Shown piece by piece: positions 17,926 through 26,422 of a DNA stretch of 64,000 bases. Origin of the DNA: Halegenticoccus soli. Lineage in GTDB: Archaea > Halobacteriota > Halobacteria > Halobacteriales > Haloferacaceae. Under the pieces are notes generated by a model. That model was given only the letters and a program-made list of their open reading frames with translations, had not been told where the DNA came from and did not search any database. The first letter of the stretch is position 1; each line of letters opens with the position of its first letter. The translations under genes and the position numbers were made by a program. The stretch is taken from contig NZ_PEND01000002.1 of the NCBI RefSeq assembly GCF_002844195.1, forward strand, positions 1-64,000. The letters run 5' to 3'.

Positions 17926-19212
17926 TCACTCCTCGTTCGCGTCGGTCGATCCATCCGTCCCGCCGTCGGCGGCGAGTTCGGGCTTCTCGACCTTCTTCGC
18001 CACCGAGTTGGCGAGGCGCGACTGGAAGCCGTGGTACTTCGCGACCCCGGTCGCGTCGGCCTGCGTGATGCCGTCGACCGTCTCCGTGTTGAACGACGCC
18101 GCCGATTCGGAGTAGACCGCGTAGTCGCTCTCGCGGGCGACCGGGCGGGCCTGTCCGCCCTGGAACTTGATCGTCACCGTCCCGGTCACCTTCTTCTGGG
18201 TCTCGTCGATGAATCCCTGCAGCGCCTTCACGAGCGGCGCGTCGACGAGACCCTGGTAGCCCTTCTGGGCCCACTCGTCGTCCACGAGCGCCTTGAAGTC
18301 CCGCTCCTCCTTCGTCAGGACCAGCTGCTCCAGCGCCTCGTGCGCGTTGAGGAGCGTCGTCGCCGCGGGGTGCTCGTAGTTCTCGCGCACCTTCAGCCCG
18401 AGCATGCGGTCCTCCATCATGTCGGTGCGGCCGACGCCGTACGATCCCGCGAGCTCGTTCAGGTGCTCGATGAGTTCGACCGGCTCCATCTCCTCTCCGC
18501 CCCCAGCCGTCGGCTGGGAGCTCGTCGAGGTCCCCCCGACGGTGTTGACGGCGACGGGGTAGCCCTCGTCGAACTCGATCTCCACCAGCTCCGTCTCGCC
18601 CGTCGGGGCGGTCGTCCACTCGTAGATCTCCTCCGAGGGAACGTGACCCGGATCCTCCAGCTTGCCGCCCTCGATCGACCGGCTCCAGAGGTTCGTGTCG
18701 ATCGACCAGACGCCCTCGTTGCCGCCCTCGACGGGGAGGTCGCGCTCCGCGGCGTACTCCATCTCCCACTCGCGGGTCAGCCCGAGTTCGCGCACGGGGG
18801 CGATCACCTCCAGGTCGGAGGCGCGCCACACCGCCTCGAAGCGGAGCTGGTCGTTGCCCTTGCCGGTGCAGCCGTGGGCGACCGCGTCGCAGCCGCGCTC
18901 CTTCGCCACGTCGAGGATGGCCTCGGCGATCACCGGGCGCGCGAGGGCGGTCCCGAGCGGGTACCCCTGGTAGGTCGCGTTCGCGCGCACGGATTCGAGG
19001 CACTGCCGGGCGAACTCGTCTCGCGCGTCGACGACGTAGTGTTCGAGGTCCAACGCCTCGGCGGTTTCTTCGGCCTCCGCGAACTCCGCCGCGGGCTGGC
19101 CGACGTCCACCGTGACGCCGATCACTTCGTCGTACCCGTACTCCTCTTCGAGGAGCGGGACGCATACTGTCGTGTCGAGTCCGCCCGAAAACGCGAGTGC
19201 CACGCGTGTCAT
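17926..19212 (-). CDS. argG: Argininosuccinate synthase
   Basis: 428 residues. Condenses citrulline and aspartate with ATP to argininosuccinate. The PP-loop SGGLDTT is at 9-15, and later blocks such as HGCTGKGNDQLRFE and DTNLWSRSIEGG match the family. The last 30 residues are a lysine/acid-rich tail (KKVEKPELAADGG). Start ATG 19212 has a TATA element about 30 nt upstream and GGGGAG nearby. First gene of argGH. Confidence 0.95.
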   Translation of the reverse strand: MTRVALAFSGGLDTTVCVPLLEEEYGYDEVIGVTVDVGQPAAEFAEAEETAEALDLEHYVVDARDEFARQCLESVRANATYQGYPLGTALARPVIAEAILDVAKERGCDAVAHGCTGKGNDQLRFEAVWRASDLEVIAPVRELGLTREWEMEYAAERDLPVEGGNEGVWSIDTNLWSRSIEGGKLEDPGHVPSEEIYEWTTAPTGETELVEIEFDEGYPVAVNTVGGTSTSSQPTAGGGEEMEPVELIEHLNELAGSYGVGRTDMMEDRMLGLKVRENYEHPAATTLLNAHEALEQLVLTKEERDFKALVDDEWAQKGYQGLVDAPLVKALQGFIDETQKKVTGTVTIKFQGGQARPVARESDYAVYSESAASFNTETVDGITQADATGVAKYHGFQSRLANSVAKKVEKPELAADGGTDGSTDANEE

Positions 19213-19238
19213 GTACTCCCCTCTCGGGCGTTCCGGGA

Positions 19239-19246
19239 CTTAAATT
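19239..19246 (-). promoter_or_regulatory. TATA box of argGH
   Basis: Minus-strand AATTTAAG, 27-34 nt before the argG ATG, within the AT-rich stretch 19238-19270. Confidence 0.6.
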
Positions 19247-19642
19247 CTACGCTTCTAATTAACGAAATAAAGGGGCAGAGATGCCTATAGACGATGCAAG
19301 AGCTTCTGAGTTCGTAGTCGGAATCTACGGGGTCGGGGGATGAAGTGTAGTTGGGCCTAACGGCCCGGTCGTCGCGGTCGTCGGGCTCGCGGGGCGCGGA
19401 AAAGGGGAACGCGGGCGCTCGACGGGGCGTCGAGGTCGCAGGTCGTGCCGCGAGCCGATACCATTGGAACGGTGTTGTCGACGCGGGGTATTAAACGCTT
19501 TCGGCGAGGCAAAGCTTACGCGTCCGACTCGTCCTCGCCGGTCTCCTCGGCCGTCGCCACCGCCGGCGGCCGTCTGTGTCGCGTCGCCGACCGCTCCGCC
19601 CGGACCGGTAGTCCCGCGGGTCGACAGCCGACCGTACCGGGG
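19247..19642. other. Intergenic region between argG and the antiporter gene
   Basis: About 400 bp without a supported gene. It holds an AT-rich part next to the argG promoter, a GGGCC-TAAC-GGCCC hairpin at 19353-19366 and a GC-rich remainder. A minus frame ending at 19516 encodes an acidic tail (EETGEDESDA) but has no start or domain. I see no RNA gene. Confidence 0.6.
19353..19366 (-). terminator. Possible terminator of the antiporter transcript
   Basis: GGGCC-TAAC-GGCCC perfect 5-bp stem, about 280 nt after the antiporter stop; weak because it is distant and lacks a clear T-run. Confidence 0.3.
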
Positions 19643-20863
19643 CTACCCGGCCGTCTCGGACCGGTCTCTGAGCACCAGCCCCTCCAGCGCGCCGGTGTAC
19701 TGCATGATCACCGTCCCGAGGATGCTCATGACGAGGACGTAGCCGACGGCGAAGGCCGGAATGACCTCGGTCATCACCCGGGTGGTTCCGGCGGCGGCGG
19801 TCGTGGCGATGATGAGCGAGAACTCCCCGCGGGTGACCATGCTCGTCCCGACGCGGAGCGCCCGCCGGTCCTCCAGGCCGTAGAGCCGCCCGGAGAGAAA
19901 GCCCGAGACGAGCTTCGTCGGCGTCGTGAGGACCACCGCGGCGGCCAGGAGCCCGGCCGTCGCGGCGACGAGCCGGGGATCGGTGTTGAGGCCGATCCAG
20001 AAGAAAAACAGCGCCGCGAACACGTCGCGGACGGGCGACAGCAGGCGTTCGAGCCGCTCGACGTGGTCCGTGTCGGAGAATCCCATCCCGACGAAGAACG
20101 CCGCGACGGCCTCACTCACGCCGAGTGCCAGCGCCGCGCCCGCCACCGGGACGGTGATGCCGAGCGTCCGGAGCACGAACGCCTCGTTCGACCCCACGTC
20201 GAGGACGCGCCCGAGCCACCCCGATCCGTAGTGGGCGGCGGCCACGAGGACGAGGAGAAAGCCGACGGCGACGGCCACGTCCCGGAGGGTCTCGTTCAGC
20301 TCGCCCCCGCCGAGGACCAGCGAGGAGACGACCGCGAGGTACACCGCGATGAACAGGTCCTCGAAGACGAGCGTCCCGAGGATGGGTTCGCTCTCCGCGT
20401 CCGCGATCCAGCCGAGGTCGATGAGCGACTTCGTGATGACCGCGCTGGAGGAGATGTAGACGATGCCCCCGAGCAGCAGCGCTTCGAGGACGCTCCACCC
20501 GAGGACGAGGCCGATGGCGACGCCGACGGGGAAGTTGACGCCGACGTCGAGGAGGCCGACGGCGGTGAGTTTCCGCCGGTTTTCGAGGAGCCGGTCGAGG
20601 CTGAACTCGAGGCCGAGAAAGAACAGCAGGAGGACGATGCCGATCTCCGCCAGGAGCGTGATGTAGTCGATCGCCGCCGCCGAGACGTGCGGGACGGCGG
20701 AGAACGGCGGCAGGTCGACCGATCCGAGCACCGACGGGCCGACGAGGACGCCCCCGACGACGTACAGCGGGATGACGGACAGCCCCACCCGCGAGGCGAC
20801 CGCGCCCGCGGCGGCAATCGCGGCTAACGCGGCACCGAACTCCAGCAGCGAGACCTCCGCCAT
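19643..20863 (-). CDS. Kef-type cation:proton antiporter (CPA2)
   Basis: 406 residues, mostly membrane, with 11-13 predicted segments. The CPA2 features are visible: FFLGLEFSLDRLLENRR in the first half and ALALGVSEAVAAFFVGMGFSDTDH in the middle. It should exchange K+ or Na+ for protons across the cytoplasmic membrane. It lacks a C-terminal RCK domain; that role is supplied by the gene before it, whose TAG directly abuts this ATG (20863), an arrangement like KhtU/KhtT. Confidence 0.9.
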   Translation of the reverse strand: MAEVSLLEFGAALAAIAAAGAVASRVGLSVIPLYVVGGVLVGPSVLGSVDLPPFSAVPHVSAAAIDYITLLAEIGIVLLLFFLGLEFSLDRLLENRRKLTAVGLLDVGVNFPVGVAIGLVLGWSVLEALLLGGIVYISSSAVITKSLIDLGWIADAESEPILGTLVFEDLFIAVYLAVVSSLVLGGGELNETLRDVAVAVGFLLVLVAAAHYGSGWLGRVLDVGSNEAFVLRTLGITVPVAGAALALGVSEAVAAFFVGMGFSDTDHVERLERLLSPVRDVFAALFFFWIGLNTDPRLVAATAGLLAAAVVLTTPTKLVSGFLSGRLYGLEDRRALRVGTSMVTRGEFSLIIATTAAAGTTRVMTEVIPAFAVGYVLVMSILGTVIMQYTGALEGLVLRDRSETAG

Positions 20864-21352
20864 CTATGCCGAATCACCGACGAGTTCCGTGAACTCCTGG
20901 CACTCCTCGCGCGTGCCGAGGACGATGAGCGTGTCCTCGGGCCGCAGCTCCGTCTCGCCGCCGGGGTTGGTGAGGGTCTCGTCGCCGCGCCTGATGGCGA
21001 TGACGGACGCGCCGGTCCGCTGGCGGACCTGCGCGTCGGCGAGGGTTTGCCCGGCCAGCGGCGAGTCCGCGGTGAGCTTCACCCACTCGATGAGCGAGTT
21101 CTCGTCGAGGACGGTCTCGATGGTGTCTGTCCGTATCGGCTGGAAGTACGCCCCCTCCATGATGGTGCCGACCTGTCGGGCGAGCTTGTCCGACAGCTCG
21201 AACAGCTTCTCGGAGTCGGCGTCGTCCGACTGTCGGCGGTACAGCTCGCGCTTGCCCGTGTTGTGGATGACGATGACGAGCCGGGAGCCGTCGTTCAGAT
21301 CCACCTCGAACTTCTTGCCGACGCCGGGCAAGTCGCTCTCGTAGACGGTCAC
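20864..21352 (-). CDS. Antiporter regulatory subunit with RCK C-terminal domain (KhtT-like)
   Basis: 162 residues from GTG 21352. Residues 1-70 form the small N-terminal domain seen in KhtT/YhaT proteins (MTVYESDLPGVGKKFEVDL). Residues 75-160 form a TrkA-C/RCK_C domain (ENSLIEWVKLTADSPLAGQTL ends with LIVLGTREECQEF). Such subunits sense nucleotides or pH and gate the partner antiporter, here encoded with zero spacing downstream. Cytoplasmic, membrane-associated through the partner. Confidence 0.88.
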   Translation of the reverse strand: MTVYESDLPGVGKKFEVDLNDGSRLVIVIHNTGKRELYRRQSDDADSEKLFELSDKLARQVGTIMEGAYFQPIRTDTIETVLDENSLIEWVKLTADSPLAGQTLADAQVRQRTGASVIAIRRGDETLTNPGGETELRPEDTLIVLGTREECQEFTELVGDSA

Positions 21353-21505
21353 GATCTTCCTACTCGGACGGCGCTAATAAGGTTCCCGACGCGATCTCGC
21401 GGCGGACGGCGGCTCTCCGGGCTCGATCCCTCGAACTCCCCGTCCGCCGCGCCTCCGTCGACCTCCGCACCGTCCGCTTACTCCCCGTTCACCTCCCCTC
21501 CGGAT

Positions 21506-22105
21506 CTACGTCCCGGCCGCCCGCAGGACGACGAAGATGCCGACGGACGCGACGATCGGGATGGAGAGGTTGTCGTCGATGACGTAGCCGGCGACGATGG
21601 GTTTGATCCCGTCGGCGACGGTCGCCCCGGCCGCCCCGACCGCCGCGGCCGCGGCGGCGATCGGCAGCGGCGCGCCGACGCTCGGATCCGTGACGAACGG
21701 CCACGCGAGCGCGAAACAGACGCCGAACATCGCCGCCAGCACGCCCGCCTGCTTGATCTGGCCGGCCCTGTTCGACCCGAGCACGCCGCTTATCGGGTCG
21801 CCGATGGAGAGCATCAGCATCCCCGGCACCGCGACGTACCACTCGAACGCGAGCGCGACGGCGGTCATGCTGAACATGTACAGCGCGTACCCGGCCGGGT
21901 TGTTCTCCTCGTACTCGCGGGTGAGCCTGTCGTAGACCCACCAGTCCAGCCCCCAGTACAGCCGCACGGCTTCCAGGACGGCCGCGACGGCCGACAGCCC
22001 GAGCAACACGTACTGCAGCCCCGTCCACGACACGAGTCCCAGGAGGTACAGGAGCGGTATCCCGGTGCCGCTGAGGTGGACGAGCCGACGGCCGAGTTCG
22101 CTCAC
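21506..22105 (-). CDS. Dolichol/polyprenol kinase-like membrane protein
   Basis: 199 residues from GTG 22105 (MSELGRRLVHLSG). It has 6-7 membrane segments and the conserved SIGDPISGVLGS motif near residue 100 found in CTP-dependent dolichol, phytol and diacylglycerol kinases. The likely role is phosphorylation of a polyprenol or other isoprenoid alcohol for N-glycosylation or lipid salvage; the substrate is inference. It starts 9 nt after the glyS stop, so it is probably in the same transcript as CBS-independent glyS. Confidence 0.78.
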   Translation of the reverse strand: MSELGRRLVHLSGTGIPLLYLLGLVSWTGLQYVLLGLSAVAAVLEAVRLYWGLDWWVYDRLTREYEENNPAGYALYMFSMTAVALAFEWYVAVPGMLMLSIGDPISGVLGSNRAGQIKQAGVLAAMFGVCFALAWPFVTDPSVGAPLPIAAAAAAVGAAGATVADGIKPIVAGYVIDDNLSIPIVASVGIFVVLRAAGT

Positions 22106-22114
22106 GCTCGCGCT

Positions 22115-23992
22115 TCAGCGGCCCCGGCCGCCGTCGTCGTACTCCGCGCGGAGGTCGTCGAAGGCCTTCCGCCCGCTCCGGATCGCCGCCAGTTCGTCCG
22201 CCAGCGCGTCGATCGGGACGCGGACCTGCGCGGTCGTGTTCCGCTCGCGGATCGTCGCCGTCTCCGCCCCCGCGGTTTCGAGCCCCTCGTGATCGACGGT
22301 GACGCAGAAGGGCGTGCCGATCTCGTCCTGTCTGCGGTACCGCCGGCCGATGTTCCCCGAGTCGTCGTACGAGACCGACAGCCCGGCCTCGCGGAGGTCC
22401 GAGACGACCTCCCTCGCGACCGCCGTCAGCGCCTCGTCGTTGCCGAGGAGGGGGAACACGCCCACGTACGTTGGGGCGATCTCGGGGTCGAGCGCGAGGT
22501 ACGTCCGCCGCTCGCCGTCGACCTCGTCGGTCACGTACGCGTGCGCGATGATCGTGTACACCGTGCGGTCGACGCCGAACGACGGCTCGATCACGTGCGG
22601 CGTGACGTGCTCGCCGGCCTCGGTCTGTTCTTCGATCCGGAAGTTCGCCACTTCCGCGTCGACGGCGTGCTCCTCGCCGTCGACCTCGACGGTCACCGTC
22701 TCGCCGTCGAAGGCGTCGGGGTCGCGCGCGGCGAGGTCGGACAGCGCGTCGGCGACGTCGGTCGCCTTCCCGCCGAACTCCGGGCCGAGGGTGCTCATGT
22801 CCGGCTCGACGACCGCCCGCTCGACCGTCTTCGGCTCGTCGTACTGCTCGAAGACGGTGAAGGAGTCGTCGGCGTGCTCGCCGTGCTTCGAGAGGTCGTA
22901 GTCGCCGCGGTAGGCGAACCCCGCGATCTCGATCCAGTCGCCGGCGGACGGATCCGCCGCCTCGCCGGCCTCCGACTCCGGAGACGCGGAGACGCCGCCC
23001 AGTTCGGCCTCGGCGTCCCAGCAGTCGCTCGCGTAGTGCGCCCGCTCGCCCGAGAGGTGCTGGCGGAACCGGAATCGGTCCATGTCGACGCCGACGCGGT
23101 CGTACCACCGCTGGGCGACGCCGAGGTAGTAGCCGATCCACTCGTTCGCGATGACACCCGACTCGACGGCTTCCCCGATGGTCGTCAGGAGGTAGCCGCC
23201 GTCGTCCTTCTCCTGCTCCGTCGCGGGGTAGAGCCGCACCTCCACGTCGGCCACGGAGTCGAGCGACGGCTCGTCGCGCTCGGGGTTGATGAACTGCTCC
23301 AGCTCCGCCTGGGTGAACTCCCGGGTGCGGATCAGCCCCTTCCGGGGGCTGATCTCGTTTCGGTACGCCCGGCCGATCTGCGTCACGCCGAACGGCAGCT
23401 GGTTGCGGGCGTACTCCTTCAGCCGGGGGAACTCGACGAAGATGCCCTGCGCCGTCTCCGGTCGGAGGTAGCCGGTCTGGCCGGAGCCGGGGCCGATCGA
23501 GGTTTCGAACATGAGGTTGAAATCCTCGACGGGCTGCCCGGCGAGCGGCGCGCCGCAGTTCGGACACCGCAGGTCGTGGTCGGCGATGAGCTCCTCGACC
23601 TCCGGGATCGGCAGGCTCTCGGCCTCCTCGATTTCGGTTTCGTCCTCGACGAGGTGGTCCGCGCGGTGGCTCACGCCGCACTCGGCGCACTCGACCAGCA
23701 TGTCGTCGAACCCGTCCAGGTGGCCCGACGCCTCGAACACCGGCTCCGGCATCACGGTCGGAGCCTCGATCTCCTGGTTGCCCTCCTTGACGGTGAAGCG
23801 GTCGCGCCAGGCGTCCTCGACGTTCCGCTTCAGCGCGGCACCCTGCGGGCCGAAGGTGTAGAAGCCGGCCACGCCGCCGTAGGCCTCGGCCGAGCCGAAG
23901 AAAAAGCCCCGGCGCTTGGCGAGTTCCGTGATCGCGGCCGAAGCGTCCTCGACGCCCTGCTCGGCTTCCGCGGTCGACTCGTCCTCACTCAT
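22115..23992 (-). CDS. glyS: Glycyl-tRNA synthetase (alpha2 type)
   Basis: 625 residues, class II synthetase of the archaeal/eukaryotic dimer type. Charges tRNA-Gly. Motifs: KRRGFFFGSAEAYGGVAGF at the start, a Cys-rich insert with CAEC and CPNC (zinc), GYLRPETAQGIF and RNEISPRKGLIRTREFTQ (motif 2) near 220-270, and the C-terminal anticodon-binding domain (VGVFPLL, GNIGRRYRRQDEIGTPF). An acidic insert (SASPESEAGEAADPS) is a halophilic feature. ATG 23992 is 2 nt after the CBS gene's stop. Confidence 0.95.
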   Translation of the reverse strand: MSEDESTAEAEQGVEDASAAITELAKRRGFFFGSAEAYGGVAGFYTFGPQGAALKRNVEDAWRDRFTVKEGNQEIEAPTVMPEPVFEASGHLDGFDDMLVECAECGVSHRADHLVEDETEIEEAESLPIPEVEELIADHDLRCPNCGAPLAGQPVEDFNLMFETSIGPGSGQTGYLRPETAQGIFVEFPRLKEYARNQLPFGVTQIGRAYRNEISPRKGLIRTREFTQAELEQFINPERDEPSLDSVADVEVRLYPATEQEKDDGGYLLTTIGEAVESGVIANEWIGYYLGVAQRWYDRVGVDMDRFRFRQHLSGERAHYASDCWDAEAELGGVSASPESEAGEAADPSAGDWIEIAGFAYRGDYDLSKHGEHADDSFTVFEQYDEPKTVERAVVEPDMSTLGPEFGGKATDVADALSDLAARDPDAFDGETVTVEVDGEEHAVDAEVANFRIEEQTEAGEHVTPHVIEPSFGVDRTVYTIIAHAYVTDEVDGERRTYLALDPEIAPTYVGVFPLLGNDEALTAVAREVVSDLREAGLSVSYDDSGNIGRRYRRQDEIGTPFCVTVDHEGLETAGAETATIRERNTTAQVRVPIDALADELAAIRSGRKAFDDLRAEYDDGGRGR

Positions 23993-23994
23993 CC

Positions 23995-24855
23995 TCACAG
24001 CGCCTCCAGCAGGTTCACGTCGCGGACCATCCCGATGAGGTCGCCGCCGTTCACGAGCGGGATCTGCTCGATGTCCTTCGAGATCATGAGCTGTGCGGCC
24101 TTCTGCGCGGTGCGCTTTCGGGAGACCGTGACGAGGTCCTCGGTCATGAACCGCTCGACCGGCTCCGCGGGGATCTCGACGTTCCGGGTCGGGAGGTAGC
24201 GGTTTCCGACCGCCTTGATCCCCTCCCACATCCACTCATCGTCCTCGGTGGCGATGCTGTCGCCGGTGTCGTCCTCGCCCTCGACGACGCGGGCGACCTC
24301 GATGATGTCCACCTCGGTGAGGATGCCGGCCATCCCCCCCTCGTCGTCGAGCGCGATCGCGTAGGGGACGTTGGCGTAGTAGATCTCGCGCTCCGCGACC
24401 GTCAGCGGGGTCCCGACGTAGGTGGTGTTCACGTCCGGCGTGGCGAGGTCGCCGACCTCGGTTTCGCCGTCCGCGTCGCCGCGGGCGATCGCCCTGATAA
24501 CGTCCGTGACGGTGACGATGCCTTCGAGCGCCGTGACGGGCCCGCTCTCGCTCACGACCGGAACGCGGCGGGCGCCCGTTTCGACCATGAGCCGGGCGAC
24601 CGTCTCCAGGCCGTCCTCGCTCGTCGTCGTCGGCACCTCCCGCATCAGGATGGCGAGCTGGTCCTCGTCGGGGTGCTCGATGAGGTCGTCCCGCGAGATC
24701 AGCCCGCGGTACTCCTCGCCCTCGTCCGTCTGTTTGACCACCGGCACGGAGGAGAAGCCACGCTCCTGGAGGTACTCGAGGACGTCGTCCCGCGTACCCG
24801 GGAGCTCGACCGTAACGACCTCCGAGCGGGGCGTCATCACGTCGGCTACGTTCAT
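23995..24855 (-). CDS. Protein with four CBS domains
   Basis: 286 residues made of two Bateman modules: CBS at about 1-60, 65-125, 135-200 and 225-286, each with the usual VPVV or IPLV/GxxxxxDVI pattern (GLISRDDLIE, GIVTVTDVIRAI, GILTEVDIIEVA, GMVRDVNLLEAL). There is no fused catalytic domain. CBS pairs bind adenine nucleotides, so it probably senses energy state. It is 2 nt upstream of glyS on the same strand; whether it regulates glycyl-tRNA synthetase or the neighbour kinase-like protein is open. Confidence 0.9.
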   Translation of the reverse strand: MNVADVMTPRSEVVTVELPGTRDDVLEYLQERGFSSVPVVKQTDEGEEYRGLISRDDLIEHPDEDQLAILMREVPTTTSEDGLETVARLMVETGARRVPVVSESGPVTALEGIVTVTDVIRAIARGDADGETEVGDLATPDVNTTYVGTPLTVAEREIYYANVPYAIALDDEGGMAGILTEVDIIEVARVVEGEDDTGDSIATEDDEWMWEGIKAVGNRYLPTRNVEIPAEPVERFMTEDLVTVSRKRTAQKAAQLMISKDIEQIPLVNGGDLIGMVRDVNLLEAL

Positions 24856-25005
24856 ATACCCTGCTTACAGGCCGCCGCCTCTTGTACTCTGCGAACCGAT
24901 CACCGGACGACCGCGTCCGGATCGACCGGCGACGTTCGCGTCCCGCAGAATGTTTGCAACTTCTTAGCACACGTATTTCCGCGCGGGCGTTGCACTGTCA
25001 CCCGT

Positions 25006-25215
25006 ATGACGGCTGTAAAAATCGTCAAGGTGCTCGGAACGTCTTCGGAATCGTGGGAAAACGCGGCCGAAGAGGCCGTGAACAAGGCCAGCGAGACGAT
25101 CGACGACATAAGCGGCATCGAGATCGAAGACTGGACGGCGAGCGTCGAGGACGGACAGATCACGGAGTACAAGGCGACCGTCGAAATCGCCTTCCCGGTC
25201 CGCGAAGAGGCGTAG
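25006..25215 (+). CDS. Dodecin (flavin-storage protein)
   Basis: 69 residues, full length for dodecins. The sequence MTAVKIVKVLGTSSESWENAA, the central Trp in IEDWTASVEDGQI and the final beta strand YKATVEIAFPV match the haloarchaeal dodecamer that stacks riboflavin or FMN between tryptophans. It protects free flavin from light and other reactions. It is divergent from the CBS-domain gene. Acts in the cytoplasm as a hollow dodecamer. Confidence 0.95.
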   Translation: MTAVKIVKVLGTSSESWENAAEEAVNKASETIDDISGIEIEDWTASVEDGQITEYKATVEIAFPVREEA

Positions 25216-25314
25216 CGGGGCGGTCAGTGGATCAGCGGTCGTCGGCGAGGCGACTCCAATCGCGGGTCGATGCGCGACCGATGCGCGACCGATCCGCCAT
25301 CGATCGACGATCGG

Positions 25315-25332
25315 TCCGCGATCGATCGCGGA
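25315..25332. terminator. 18-bp perfect palindrome between convergent genes
   Basis: TCCGCGATCGATCGCGGA reads the same on both strands and lies between the dodecin stop (25215) and the stop of the minus-strand gene at 25363. It is suited to end both transcripts. The 25265-25340 stretch is also full of CGATC/GATCG words. Confidence 0.45.
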
Positions 25333-25362
25333 TCGGTTCCCGGTTCGCTGCCGCTTTTTTCG

Positions 25363-25899
25363 CTACGAGTCGATCCAGTTTTCGACGTTCTCGGGGAAGA
25401 ACTTCTCGTAGTCGTCGTGTTCGAACGACCCCAGGTGGGTGCCGTCGAGCTTCTGGACGTGCGTGTACATCTTCCCCGCCTCCTTCGCCGCCCTCGCGCA
25501 CCCCGCGGCGTGGCGCAGTTCGTAGGTCCCGGCGACGAGGATCGCCGCCTTCGTCTCGGGGTCGAACAGCGTCGTCACGACGAACGCTCGCCCGGCGGCC
25601 TCGGCCCGGTGGACCTCGTATCGCGGGAATTGCCCGGCCTCGAACAGCTCGACGAACTCATCCTCGACGTTCCCGGGAACGACGTGGGTCAGGCCGAACC
25701 GGTCGTGCGTCCCCGACTCGGGGCTCTCGGGGGCGGTGTGGCCGGCCGCGACGAGGAGCGTCCGCCACCCGTCGGCTTCGAGGTCCGCGGCCATCGCCTC
25801 CGCGTCCGACAGCGTCGCCCGCCAGGCGCTCTTCTCCGCGTCGGCGTTCGCGCTGATCCGCTCCGCGTAGTCCGCGCCCTCGTTTCCGGTTTCCGGCAT
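25363..25899 (-). CDS. Conserved haloarchaeal protein of unknown function
   Basis: 178 residues, acidic and soluble. Starts MPETGNEGADYAERI; N-terminal helical part with WRATLSDAEAMAADLEADGW, then an alpha/beta core (TLLVAAGHTAPES, AFVVTTLFDPETKAAILVAGTYEL) and a C-terminus with FEHDDYEKFFPENVENW. I believe it belongs to a family found only in haloarchaea (DUF7529-type), but no function is visible. ATG 25899 is supported by a TATA-like GGCTTTACCG about 28 nt upstream. Confidence 0.7.
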   Translation of the reverse strand: MPETGNEGADYAERISANADAEKSAWRATLSDAEAMAADLEADGWRTLLVAAGHTAPESPESGTHDRFGLTHVVPGNVEDEFVELFEAGQFPRYEVHRAEAAGRAFVVTTLFDPETKAAILVAGTYELRHAAGCARAAKEAGKMYTHVQKLDGTHLGSFEHDDYEKFFPENVENWIDS

Positions 25900-26017
25900 A
25901 TCCCGGGTTCGAACGCCGATACGGTAAAGCCTACCGGACGTGCGCCGCGCCCGTGCGTCGGCGGTCACCGGTTCTCCGTCGGCGGGTCCTGCCGCTCTTC
26001 GACGGCGGTCGCCGCGC

Positions 26018-26422
26018 TCACGGGACGCCGACGCCGAAGACGAACTCCATGGCCGCCGAGGTCCCGAGGACGACGAGGCTCGCCGCGAAGAGCCGCGCTG
26101 GCGCCGGGATCCGCTCCTCGGGGGGCAACACCAGGTCCGCCGGCAGCGGCGTCCGCGCGAGTCGCTGGAACCGCGTCTCCCTCGCGGGATCGGACTCCTC
26201 GGCGGCCTCGCCCCGCCGCTTCCACAGCGACTTCGGCCGGAGGCGGAACGTCGCGTACCCGAGCAGGGCGAACCCGGCGAAAAAAAGCAGGTGTTTCACG
26301 CCGACGAGTCCCCGTCCGAGGGCGAAGCTCACGGCCGCCGAAACGACGAAAAGGAGGCCGGTCAGGACGGCCGCGTAGGAGGCGGCGTCGAGCAGCTGTC
26401 GTCCCAACCGGTTCGCGTTCAT
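26018..26422 (-). CDS. Small membrane protein at the end of the dpp operon
   Basis: 134 residues with four likely membrane segments ([38 protein letters not shown], and two short ones near the C-terminus including [19 protein letters not shown]) and a charged cytoplasmic loop ([15 protein letters not shown]). ATG 26422 overlaps the dppF stop by 4 nt, so it is translated as the last gene of the peptide-transport operon. Known haloarchaeal dpp operons often carry such a protein; its role is unknown. Confidence 0.7.
   Translation of the reverse strand: MNANRLGRQLLDAASYAAVLTGLLFVVSAAVSFALGRGLVGVKHLLFFAGFALLGYATFRLRPKSLWKRRGEAAEESDPARETRFQRLARTPLPADLVLPPEERIPAPARLFAASLVVLGTSAAMEFVFGVGVP

Noticed and set aside
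19516-19642. An acidic C-terminal-like minus frame (ending EETGEDESDA) after the antiporter gene
   Set aside because: It has no start or domain and lies out of frame with the antiporter; the antiporter already ends normally at 19643.
21047-24199. A 1050-codon plus-strand open frame opposite glyS and its neighbours
   Set aside because: It covers several genes with clear homologues on the minus strand and has low-complexity Arg/Val composition.
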